NCBI GenBank assembly: GCA_002418765.1
Contig: DIET01000023.1
Location: 1,758 to 60,624, forward strand
Reading direction: 5' to 3'
Origin: Peptococcaceae bacterium UBA5767
Lineage (GTDB): Bacteria > Bacillota > TC1 > UBA5767
Length of the DNA: 58,867 nt
Part shown: one piece after another, positions 1 to 8,500 of the stretch
Numbering within the stretch: position 1 is the stretch's first letter
Layout of the letters: every line of letters begins with the position of its first letter
Program-made: the position numbers and the translations under genes
The notes under the pieces: model-generated
Seen by the model: the letters and a program-made list of their open reading frames with translations, nothing else
Database searches by the model: none
Told to the model about the DNA's origin: nothing

Positions 1-1
1 T

Positions 2-268
2 GACAAAATATTCCACGGCATTTTCCGGAAAAAATTCCTTGAATTCACTAGTCAGCTGGGCAGCCAGGGTCTTATTGTGCGCAATCACCAACGTTGGTTT
101 TTGAATGTTCTGAATCACATGAGCCATCGTATAGGTTTTACCACTTCCGGTGACCCCAAGAAGCGTCTGATGCATATGCCCTTTTACAATTCCATCCGTA
201 AGCTCGGCTATCGCATGCGGCTGGTCCCCTTGTGGGGAATACTCTGATACCAACTTGAACGCATCCAT
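2..268 (-). CDS. uvrB: UvrABC excinuclease subunit B, N-terminal part (cut by window edge)
   Basis: UvrB is the DNA-damage recognition helicase of nucleotide excision repair; it is loaded by UvrA and recruits UvrC. Only the first 89 codons are in the window. They read MDAFKLVSEYSPQGDQP, the usual UvrB opening, followed by the Walker A motif GVTGSGKT at residues 38-45 and the AHNKTLAAQL stretch of helicase motif Ia. The ATG at 268 has an AAGGAG ribosome binding site. The gene continues past the left edge. It lies downstream of the BMP lipoprotein gene but is separated from it by a terminator, so it probably has its own transcript. Identification is secure by motif and by Firmicutes gene order. 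Confidence 0.96.
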   Translation of the reverse strand, partial: MDAFKLVSEYSPQGDQPHAIAELTDGIVKGHMHQTLLGVTGSGKTYTMAHVIQNIQKPTLVIAHNKTLAAQLTSEFKEFFPENAVEYFV

Positions 269-327
269 ATAAATCTCCTTACTTGTTTCTCTGTCCTATC
301 ATACTCAAAAAATAATTTAATTCCAAT

Positions 328-363
328 AAAAAAAGGCCATCCAATGGATAGCCCTTTTATAAA
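328..363 (-). terminator. Rho-independent terminator of the BMP lipoprotein gene
   Basis: On the minus strand AAAAGG..TATCC pairs with GGAT..CCTTTT around a three-base loop, followed by a run of seven T. It lies just after the stop codon of the lipoprotein gene and before the uvrB ribosome binding site. Confidence 0.8.
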
Positions 364-368
364 TTTCA

Positions 369-1412
369 CTACATCAAAAAGTCACCATAGTCTCTAGGAA
401 CGATAGAGCCATCTACAATCCCATCCACAACATCTTGAATGGCTGCTTTTTGCTCATCAGTCAAAACATCATCAAAATTATAGAAAGGAGACAGATAGAT
501 AACGCCTTCAGCCACACCCATCATGTAATTGCCGGCTTCAAAATCATCTGAGAGAAACTTCTCTACAAAAGCAACGAAAGCAATCGGCATCTCTGCTCTG
601 CCTGAGACGATAATCGTATCCGGAGCCAATTCAGCCTGGTCACCAATAGACCCAATAGAGTAAACGCCACGTTCTTCGCAAGCTTCAATGACGCCCATAC
701 CAGCATGGTCAGCATTTTGCATCACGATGTCTGCGCCCTGATCAATCATGGACTGAGCCACTTCTTTGGCTTTACCAGCATCATCAAAGCTACCTGTTAA
801 GGTCGTCAAAACCTTGATATCAGGATTGATGAATTTGGCACCAGCTTCAAAGCCAGTAATGGAGTCAGCAATAGAAGGAATATTCATTCCGCCGATAGCA
901 CCAACTACATTGCTCTTGGTCACAATAGCAGCTACTGCTCCCTGCATAAACCCTTGGGCAGCATTATCATTCTGAATAGAAGATACATTGGGAGGCTGTA
1001 CAATATTGGTAGACGATACTGCAAACTGTACATCTGGAAACTCTGGTGCAACTCTCATTGCGGAATCACCAAATTCACCGCCGTGTCCAAATACAATGTC
1101 ATAGCCTGCACTGGCGTACATTCTGAATACTTCATCATAATCTGAAATCGGTGTGCTTTCGTTGTAAGCAATCTCAGCTCCGAATTTTTCTTCAATAGCC
1201 AATATACCATTGTAAGCAGATGCACACCAACCACCATCATTGATAGGGCCTGGTAGAATCATAGCTACCTTCAAAGGCTCCTCAGCAGGCTCCTCTACGG
1301 CGGGCTCTTCCTCACCAGCAGGCTCCTCAGCAGGCTCCTCAGCTGTAGTACAACCCACAACAAATGAAGTAACCATCATAAACACAAGCAAAATACTTAA
1401 AATCTTTTTCAT
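369..1412 (-). CDS. BMP/PnrA-family substrate-binding lipoprotein
   Basis: Probable extracellular solute-binding lipoprotein of the BMP (Med/PnrA-like) family, whose characterised members bind purine nucleosides for ABC import. The 347-residue protein has a lipoprotein signal peptide with lipobox VVGC, then a low-complexity acidic Glu/Pro/Ala linker (about residues 20-45), then the periplasmic-binding fold opening with VAMILPGPINDGGW, typical of BMP proteins. The start at 1412 (MKKILS) is chosen because GGGGAGG stands eight bases upstream; a longer reading to 1430 has no such site. No ATP-binding or permease gene for this family is next to it in the window, so it may share a transporter encoded elsewhere or act as a sensor. 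Substrate is inferred only from family. Confidence 0.88.
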   Translation of the reverse strand: MKKILSILLVFMMVTSFVVGCTTAEEPAEEPAGEEEPAVEEPAEEPLKVAMILPGPINDGGWCASAYNGILAIEEKFGAEIAYNESTPISDYDEVFRMYASAGYDIVFGHGGEFGDSAMRVAPEFPDVQFAVSSTNIVQPPNVSSIQNDNAAQGFMQGAVAAIVTKSNVVGAIGGMNIPSIADSITGFEAGAKFINPDIKVLTTLTGSFDDAGKAKEVAQSMIDQGADIVMQNADHAGMGVIEACEERGVYSIGSIGDQAELAPDTIIVSGRAEMPIAFVAFVEKFLSDDFEAGNYMMGVAEGVIYLSPFYNFDDVLTDEQKAAIQDVVDGIVDGSIVPRDYGDFLM

Positions 1413-1448
1413 AATTTTCCTCCCCAACAAAAATATGATACATCAACT

Positions 1449-1466
1449 GTGAGAGTTTGCTCTCAC
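1449..1466 (-). promoter_or_regulatory. Hairpin in the leader of the BMP lipoprotein gene
   Basis: GTGAGAG and CTCTCAC form a perfect seven-base stem with a four-base loop, about 40 bases before the start codon. There is no T run after it on either strand, so it is a weak terminator candidate at best. It lies between the -10-like TATAAT at 1476-1481 and the gene, so it would be in the 5' leader. Confidence 0.4.
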
Positions 1467-1475
1467 GGTTACGTT

Positions 1476-1481
1476 ATTATA
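1476..1481 (-). promoter_or_regulatory. Candidate -10 box (TATAAT) for the BMP gene
   Basis: A perfect TATAAT on the minus strand about 65 bases before the BMP start. No good -35 hexamer at 16-18 bases was seen, so the promoter call is weak. Confidence 0.35.
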
Positions 1482-1543
1482 CGTATTGTCTGCTGTTCCT
1501 TTATTTAATTCAAATATTTTTTCTATTTTGAATTATTTACTTG

Positions 1544-2698
1544 CTATGGTTGAAGCATCTCCAGCGCTTTGGCCAATTGCCCATCATTTTCTGGATTGGG
1601 CTCAATTTCCGCATAAAGGGCATCCACATATTCTTCCTCCGTCATAGGAAAAAGAATATCAGGTGTAAGACCAATACCATGAATACTGCGTTTATTGGGT
1701 GTCAAATACCTGGCGATGGTAATTTTTATATAATCTCCGTCCAGTGTCTGATAGAAACGCTGTACTGTTCCCTTACCAAAAGTCTGTTCTCCGACCAGAA
1801 GACCTCTGTTCGTATCTTGTATGGCTCCTGCCAGGATCTCAGCAGCACTTGCTGTATTATGATTTACCAATACGACCAGTGGCAGATCCAGGTTGCCGCC
1901 ATCGGCTTCCTGCATGCTAATGGAATTTCTGGTTTCCTCATATACAATCGGCCCCTTTGGAAGGAACAAAGAGGCTACACCATAGGCCCCAGTGGTTTGG
2001 CCTCCCCCGTTGTTTCTCAGATCAATAATCAGTCCATCCAGGTCACCAAACGCTATTAAATTATCCCGAAACTGTTCCGCTGTCACCATGGTAAAATTAC
2101 TGATATAAATATACCCAATATTGGTATCTTTTATCTTAGCGGCATAGGTGGATTCCACTTCAACATAAGCACGAGTCAAATACAACTCTTCTTCTACTTC
2201 TGTCTCCCTGCGTACCAGAAGACGAAAGGAGGTTCCCTCTTCACCCTTTAACAGCAAAGCAATCTCCTCAGAATCCAATCCTTCCAAAGATACTCCGTCT
2301 GCAGCCAGCATACGGTCTCCTACAAGAAGACCAGCAGACTGAGCAGGGGAATCCTCAAAAATATGTAAAACCAAAGGACCTTCTTCATCGACTGTAAAAT
2401 AGATTCCAATGCCCGCAAAACCTCCTTGCAACCGTTCAGAGAAATCGTCGTATTCTTCTTTGGTTATGTACTCGCTGTAAGGATCTCCTAGTCCACTCAC
2501 CAAGCCTTCATTCAGTCCCATCCACAACGCTTCTTGATCCGGCATCTCATAAAAAGCTGCATTGACAATACTATATGTTGACAAAAGATTACCAATACGT
2601 CCGCCATTCAGACCCAGCAAAACCAATGATGCCACTACAAAAAAGAAACTGATGACCAGCCAAATCCTTACTAAATACTTGCCAATTTTCTTCAACAC
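1544..2698 (-). CDS. Carboxyl-terminal processing protease, S41 family (CtpA/CtpB-like)
   Basis: Membrane-anchored PDZ serine protease of the tail-specific protease family. The 384-residue protein has one N-terminal membrane helix (about residues 12-31), a PDZ domain (about 90-165, with GGFAGIGIYF) and an S41 catalytic domain containing GLIIDLRNNGGG. The catalytic Ser is at about 284 in NTASAAEI and the catalytic Lys at about 309 in TFGKGTVQ, so the enzyme looks active. It is the last gene of the secA-prfB-ftsEX-M23 run, 50 bases after the M23 gene; in Bacillus ctpB occupies the corresponding place next to ftsEX. Likely roles are regulated processing of envelope proteins, possibly the neighbouring M23 factor; that link is inference. 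Confidence 0.92.
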   Translation of the reverse strand: MLKKIGKYLVRIWLVISFFFVVASLVLLGLNGGRIGNLLSTYSIVNAAFYEMPDQEALWMGLNEGLVSGLGDPYSEYITKEEYDDFSERLQGGFAGIGIYFTVDEEGPLVLHIFEDSPAQSAGLLVGDRMLAADGVSLEGLDSEEIALLLKGEEGTSFRLLVRRETEVEEELYLTRAYVEVESTYAAKIKDTNIGYIYISNFTMVTAEQFRDNLIAFGDLDGLIIDLRNNGGGQTTGAYGVASLFLPKGPIVYEETRNSISMQEADGGNLDLPLVVLVNHNTASAAEILAGAIQDTNRGLLVGEQTFGKGTVQRFYQTLDGDYIKITIARYLTPNKRSIHGIGLTPDILFPMTEEEYVDALYAEIEPNPENDGQLAKALEMLQP

Positions 2699-2748
2699 AT
2701 TCTCCCTTCAATCTGACCAGTCTTATGCAAATCAATCATTCTATCTTC

Positions 2749-3900
2749 CTAAACTTCCCCGTTAAGATAAGGCCAAGGCGTCGTATGGTTTCCTTGTAAA
2801 CGCACTTCAAAATGCAAATGGTTTCCTGTAGACAACCCCGTTGTCCCCACATAACCGATTTGGTCCCCCTTGAGCACGATTTCTCCTTCTTTCACGCCCA
2901 ACTTATTCTGGTGGCCATACATGCTGGTCAAACCTCCCCCATGATCAATGATTGTACAATTACCATAGGCGCCATACCATGCCGCATAAATCACTTTCCC
3001 ACCTGCAACCGCTACAATCGCCGCATTTCTAGGTGCTGCAATATCTATACCCGTATGCATACTTTTGGTTTTGGTAATGGGATGTATGCGCCATCCATAT
3101 TGACTGGTAATGCGAGAATTACCAGGAGTAGGCCAAGAGAACTTACCTCCTTCATAAACACCCTTGTTGGCTTGAGAGGCAATATAATCTTTGATTAACT
3201 TTTCAATTTCCTTGTTGCTCTGTTCTTCCTCATCGAGTGCTTTTTGGGCCAAAGCCTTTTCACTTAACAATTTTTCCTGCAAGGATTCTTTGCTGTTTTT
3301 GGCAGAAGACAAAGAGGCCTGAGAAGATTCCAACTCACCTTTGGTGTCCTGCAAAGCCATTTGGTCAGCAACCAAACTCAGCTTCATACTTTCCAGTTCC
3401 TTGCGCTGGGCATCCAAATCATCGAGCATATTGATATCACCTCCGGCCAGGCGAGTCAACAATTCAAAGCGAACCAGAAAGTCTGTCATATCCGTCGCAT
3501 CCACCATGACATCCAGGAAGCTCACATCTTTGTTCTCATAAATAGCCCGCAATCGGGCCTGCATGGTTTTTTGACGATCTATAAAGCCAAGTTCTGCCAT
3601 CACAATATCTTCTTCCAAAGAGGCAATCAAGTCCATTTTTTCTGCAATTGTTGTTTCAAGCGCTTCAATCTCAATCTCTCTGGCCCGGATACGCTGATCC
3701 AAACTGGCCATTTCTGAACTGACACTGGTAATTTCTTTTTGTGTTGTTTGAATGATATTCTTATAACGATTGATTTTTTCTTCCACTTCTTCTTGTGCTT
3801 GCTGCAATTCCTCCAAAGAAACGCCCATAGAAATGCCCGGACTATACCATAAAAGAATGACCACCAATAATAATGCCAATACCTGATACTTTTTTTTCAT
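2749..3900 (-). CDS. EnvC/PcsB-like coiled-coil M23 peptidase-domain protein
   Basis: Extracytoplasmic cell-wall factor of 383 residues. After a short N-terminal membrane or signal segment there is a long coiled coil rich in Gln, Glu and Lys (about residues 28-245), then a LytM/M23 domain (about 262-375) with the metal-site elements HTGIDIAAP and GNHLHFEVR, so the zinc ligands appear kept. This layout is that of EnvC-like proteins that FtsEX opens or positions at the septum; the gene follows ftsX by 14 bases, which supports that partnership. The start at 3900 is preferred to 3906 because AGGAG lies six bases before it and would touch the earlier ATG. Confidence 0.92.
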   Translation of the reverse strand: MKKKYQVLALLLVVILLWYSPGISMGVSLEELQQAQEEVEEKINRYKNIIQTTQKEITSVSSEMASLDQRIRAREIEIEALETTIAEKMDLIASLEEDIVMAELGFIDRQKTMQARLRAIYENKDVSFLDVMVDATDMTDFLVRFELLTRLAGGDINMLDDLDAQRKELESMKLSLVADQMALQDTKGELESSQASLSSAKNSKESLQEKLLSEKALAQKALDEEEQSNKEIEKLIKDYIASQANKGVYEGGKFSWPTPGNSRITSQYGWRIHPITKTKSMHTGIDIAAPRNAAIVAVAGGKVIYAAWYGAYGNCTIIDHGGGLTSMYGHQNKLGVKEGEIVLKGDQIGYVGTTGLSTGNHLHFEVRLQGNHTTPWPYLNGEV

Positions 3901-3914
3901 GGGCATCTCCTATC

Positions 3915-4802
3915 TTATACTTTCAGATACTTGCGGATGGACAAATTACTGCCAAAAATACCAATTAGAAAACCTGTCACTAAAATGGCCACAAGCACCT
4001 GGGTAATCAAGGTAACATCATTGATGGGTGTAATGAAGCCCACAGCATCCTGGACTGAGTGACTCAAAAAATAGTACGAAGCCAACAAGAATATATCCGC
4101 CCATAAGGCCCCCACAACACCCAAAATGCCACCCTTGATGACAAATGGTGCGCGAATAAATCCATCTGAAGACCCCACATATTTCATCACCTTAATCTCT
4201 TTTTGCCTGCTAAATACCGTCAGCTTGATGGTGATGAAAATCAAAAAAATAGCCAACAAACAAAGTACCAGCATAATCATGACGCCAATCCACTGAATGT
4301 ATTGAACCAGCTGAAACACTTTATCCATTACTTCCTGCCCATATTCCGCTTTATTGACCGACTCCAATTTTCGAATTGTATTGGTGACATAGTCCAAAAA
4401 TTCTGGACTGGCCACCTTCACCACATAATAATCCGGGAGAGGATTCTCTCCTCCCAGGGAAGCCAACAAATCATGGTCCTGGCCATAACGCTCATTCAGT
4501 TGTGCCAATCCTTCTTCCTTGGTCACCAGCGTAGCTTCTATGACACCAGAAATACTCTGGATGCGTTCTTGCATATCCAGTGTTACTTCCCGAGGTGTAT
4601 CCACTTCAAGAAAAACAGCAATTTCCACACTCTGCTGAATATTCCTGGCAAAATAATTGGCATTCAACACAAGCATAAGAAAAGCTCCAACAATAAACAA
4701 GGAAACTGTGATGGTCATCATCGTAGCAAAGGACATCAGCTTATTTCGTTTGATGGACAACCAAGCCTGGTGATAAAAATAGGCCAAAGTCCTAATAGCC
4801 AT
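3915..4802 (-). CDS. ftsX: Cell division protein FtsX
   Basis: Permease-like partner of FtsE; with it forms an ABC complex at the division site that transmits ATP hydrolysis to cell-wall hydrolases outside. The 295-residue protein has the FtsX layout: a cytoplasmic N-terminus, TM1 near residues 20-45, an extracellular domain of about 120 residues, then three TM helices (about 165-190, 215-240, 260-285). It overlaps the 3' end of ftsE, and the AGGAGG inside ftsE sits eight bases before the ATG at 4802, so that start is preferred to the ATG at 4808 which is only two bases from it. Translational coupling with ftsE is likely. Confidence 0.95.
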   Translation of the reverse strand: MAIRTLAYFYHQAWLSIKRNKLMSFATMMTITVSLFIVGAFLMLVLNANYFARNIQQSVEIAVFLEVDTPREVTLDMQERIQSISGVIEATLVTKEEGLAQLNERYGQDHDLLASLGGENPLPDYYVVKVASPEFLDYVTNTIRKLESVNKAEYGQEVMDKVFQLVQYIQWIGVMIMLVLCLLAIFLIFITIKLTVFSRQKEIKVMKYVGSSDGFIRAPFVIKGGILGVVGALWADIFLLASYYFLSHSVQDAVGFITPINDVTLITQVLVAILVTGFLIGIFGSNLSIRKYLKV

Positions 4803-5478
4803 ATTCATAGCCTCCTTTTAACTCATCACGAATCAGGCGACCATTTTCTAATGCAATCACGCGCTCCCTCATGATATCAACCACCATTTTATCATGAGTT
4901 GCCATGATGATGGTGGTTTTCATATTGTTGATTTCTTTGAAAATATGCATAATTTCCATGGCTGTTTCCGGGTCCATATTCCCAGATGGTTCATCTGCAA
5001 GCAGGATTTTCGGATGATTCACAATCGCTCTACCTATGGCAATTTTTTGCTGTTCTCCACCAGAAAGCTGATCCGGATAATGATTCGCCCGTTTTAACAT
5101 GCCTACCTGATCCAACACCACTGGAACCCTTTTCTTAATGTCTACCCGCCCAAATTCCAAAACTTCCATGGCAAAAGCAATATTTTCATAAGCAGTTTTG
5201 TCTTCCAACAAGCGGAAATCCTGAAAAACCACACCCACATTGCGACGCAGACTATTCAGATCTTTTTTCTTCAGCATAGCTACATCCTTGCGATCAATAA
5301 TAACATGCCCCTTGCTGGGTATCTCTTCTCTAAAAATCATTTTCAGAAGTGTTGATTTTCCTGCACCACTAGGCCCAACCAAGAAAACAAATTCTCCCCG
5401 ATTGACCTTGAACGTTACATTGTCAAGTGCCACGATGCTCCCAGGATAAATTTTTGAAACCGATTTAATGCGTATCAT
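4792..5478 (-). CDS. ftsE: Cell division ATP-binding protein FtsE
   Basis: ABC ATPase of the FtsEX complex. The 228-residue protein has Walker A GPSGAGKST (residues 35-43), signature LSGGEQQ, Walker B ILLADEPSGNMD and the switch His in ATHDK. Length and sequence are typical. It starts 22 bases after the SIR2-like/TPR gene and overlaps ftsX, so it is part of the same minus-strand operon as prfB and secA. GGGGG stands ahead of the ATG. Confidence 0.97.
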   Translation of the reverse strand: MIRIKSVSKIYPGSIVALDNVTFKVNRGEFVFLVGPSGAGKSTLLKMIFREEIPSKGHVIIDRKDVAMLKKKDLNSLRRNVGVVFQDFRLLEDKTAYENIAFAMEVLEFGRVDIKKRVPVVLDQVGMLKRANHYPDQLSGGEQQKIAIGRAIVNHPKILLADEPSGNMDPETAMEIMHIFKEINNMKTTIIMATHDKMVVDIMRERVIALENGRLIRDELKGGYEYGY

Positions 5479-5500
5479 ATTGCCCCCGCTGAAATGATTG

Positions 5501-8500
5501 TTAACCGATAGTTGATTCCAGGTATCCTGATTCTTCCTTGGCTTTTTCCACCAGAGAACGAATATAAGGATCTTCCGTCAATTGATACTGCATATTTAAA
5601 AGGTTGAACTGACGGCTCGCCTCGCCATGTTTTTCTTGCAAAACAAACAGTTTTGCCTTGCTAAAGAGCGACTTGGCTCTGATTTTTTGCAATTCAAGGT
5701 CACCAAAATCATCCGTTTTGATGATAAGATTATCATAGATTTTGTGTGCTTTCCTTAGGTATCGTTGTCCCCAAAAGTCACGTCTCCTATCAATAAATAT
5801 GGCCGCTATATCCAGGGAACCACGGTAGACCTGCTGTAGAACTTGAAGGTCTTTGGATGATCCAAAGCGCTTAACCAGGTCCTGGTAAATCTTAAAGGCC
5901 GTTTTACTGCTGCCAATTCCCATATACGTCCTAGCTTGCTTATATTGCACCAAAGCCAAGTAATGATCAAAAAGCATTTCTTTTTTAACACTATATGTAT
6001 TGCTTATATTGGCGTACACATCAATTGAAGCCGTGGGTTCTCCTGTTTCTACAAGAATATCCCCCCACAAGATCAGGGACTGCACCAACATCTCCTGAAG
6101 AAACTGATCCGTTTGGTTTGCTACATGCTCACGCAGTGTTTCCAAATCAATGGCCATTATATCTTTTTCACGCATGGCGTAATTGGCTCTTATCTTCTCA
6201 AAAAGGGCCTGCGCTACCGCACGTTGATAATCCAAAGAAGATTCTTGTGCAAACAAACGTAAAATACGTGTTGCATTGATGACAATCTGCTCATGCTTTT
6301 CATATTGCACCAACACTTCCTGAAGGTCACGAAGAATAGCAAGAATATTCTTTCTGGTTTCATCACGCCTGCCCAGTGATATACGCTCGATATTTTCTTC
6401 CACCAGATCCTTCATGCGCTCTGGCTGATTCTGCTTTTTGAGAATTGAAACTTCCATCCTCAGGCTTCGACTCAGAACTTCCCACGAAGCTTCCGTGTCC
6501 TGTGTCAAAGGCAACTGACGCAACTTCTCCAAATCTTGCATGGCCTGATTCAGATGAGCATCAAATAAATAATTCTTTGCGCGCTCATACAAAGCAAGCA
6601 TACGATATAAAATAATCTTGTCCCCTGAGCGCTCTGAAAAATAATCATCCATTTCACTCAAAACAGCCAACTGCTGTGCAAACTGTTCATCTTCCAAATG
6701 AATGGTCGCTTTTTCCAAATAACTTCTGGCCATCAATTCATCGTAGCGGGAATCACCAATGGGTCTTAGTTTATTCAGAAGGCTATCCAAACTGCGCAGT
6801 GCATTAACATGTTGTCCAAGCTGTCTTTGTATTTCAGCTCGCTTCTGAAATACATCCAGCAAATCCTGCTCTATTTCTTGATTATTCAGATTACCATACC
6901 GAACCACAAAACGATCATAATTTTTTAACGCCTCTGTGTTTTGTCCCTTCTTATGTTGTAACGCAGCCAAGACCATCAGTACTTTGGCTCGTTGCAGAAC
7001 CAATGGTACCTCTGTCTCTTCTGGTCGGATATCCAAGAATTCCTGGGCCTTGTCTATGGCCAAATCAAGTTTGCCATGTTGTTCCAGGGCATCGAGCAAA
7101 ACTCTCCACAGCTCCCCCGATTTTACCTTAAGAGTCATCTGCTTCACGCCCGTTAACCGTACAATCCCATCTTGAGCCTTATCGATGGATTCCTGTATAT
7201 AGCGATTTTCCAGGTATGTTTTGGCAGAAAGGAGATAAGCTTGTGCCAAAACCAGCTCAACCTCAAACTCCTGGTATGACTGAAAGGTCTCAACAAGGCG
7301 ATCGAATATGGTTAGCGCCGTTTTATGGTCTTTGTCTTGATTGAACAACACACCCAGTTCCAATTGAGATTTGGCCATGAAGCGCCGAACCACAACACTA
7401 ACGGTGTAATCATACTGATGAAGTATATCCTCAAAGCACTTTTTCGCAGCCACCGGTTGGCCACTTTGTATTTCCAATTCCCCTAAAGCAAATTTTGCCT
7501 GAATGACCCATTCTCTGCCTACATCAGCATCCAACGCTTGGTGTGTATCCACCAAAGCAATGAGATCTTGCTTGGCTTCCTCATACCAAGTAAGCTCCCG
7601 CTTCACATTTGCCTTTTCAAAGCCCGCACGAATACACAGCAACAACATATCCAATTCCAAATCATACTGATAATCTGCCGCTAACTGTCCATATACCTTG
7701 ATGGCTTCTACGTAGCTGCCACCTTCCTTTAAAATATGGGCTTTCTCCAACAACCCCTGCGCTCGAATACGACGAACATCATGGTCATAAGCATCTTGAA
7801 ATCTCTGAATAAGACGATTCCAAGATTTTATTGGATACGCATCCTCGTCTTTACTTGCCACCTTGGCCTGCATATACATCAATACCGCCAGCCAATAATC
7901 CGCATCAATTCTCTTCTCTACGACAGACATGATATCTTGAATTCGTGCATGAAATTTTTCTGCATCCTCGAGATTGAAGTAACAAATCAGCTGAATCAGT
8001 CCTGCCGTAAACGCATCTGATATCAACTCCTCAAGCACATGAACAGTCTCCTGATAGCGTCCAGCCAGTAGCAAACAAAATGCTTTTACGTATGGTTTCT
8101 TCTCTTCATTCTGAGGCAATCTATAACCCGGCTGATCCAATCCTGACAATGCTTCTGGTATCTTACCCTGGAAAGAAAAACAAAGCGCTCGATAAGTCAG
8201 GCACTGGTCATATATAGCCGAATACGAATCATCGCCACGGTCTTGACCTTGGATTGCCAATATAATCTTCGAGAACTGGTTTTGTGCACTCACATATTCC
8301 TTCCACTGATATTGATTATGTGCCAACAGCAAGCGGGCTTCGAGCCCTTGCGAAAAAGCTGTTTCATCTGCTATTTTCTGGGCCCAATCCACAACTTTCT
8401 CTAAGAGATTCGTATGTGTGACACGCCATCTTACATTATCCTTAGCGCTGTTCGATGAAGACAAATACAGCGCTACCAACAAAGCCAGGCGAATCCAATG

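Noticed and set aside
1275..1345. DNA tandem repeat of about 18 bases in the BMP gene
   Set aside because: It encodes the Glu/Glu/Pro/Ala linker of the lipoprotein; repetition at this place is common in such linkers and has no separate meaning.
4203..4874. Plus-strand open frame of 223 codons across ftsX
   Set aside because: Antisense to conserved ftsX/ftsE and without domain features.
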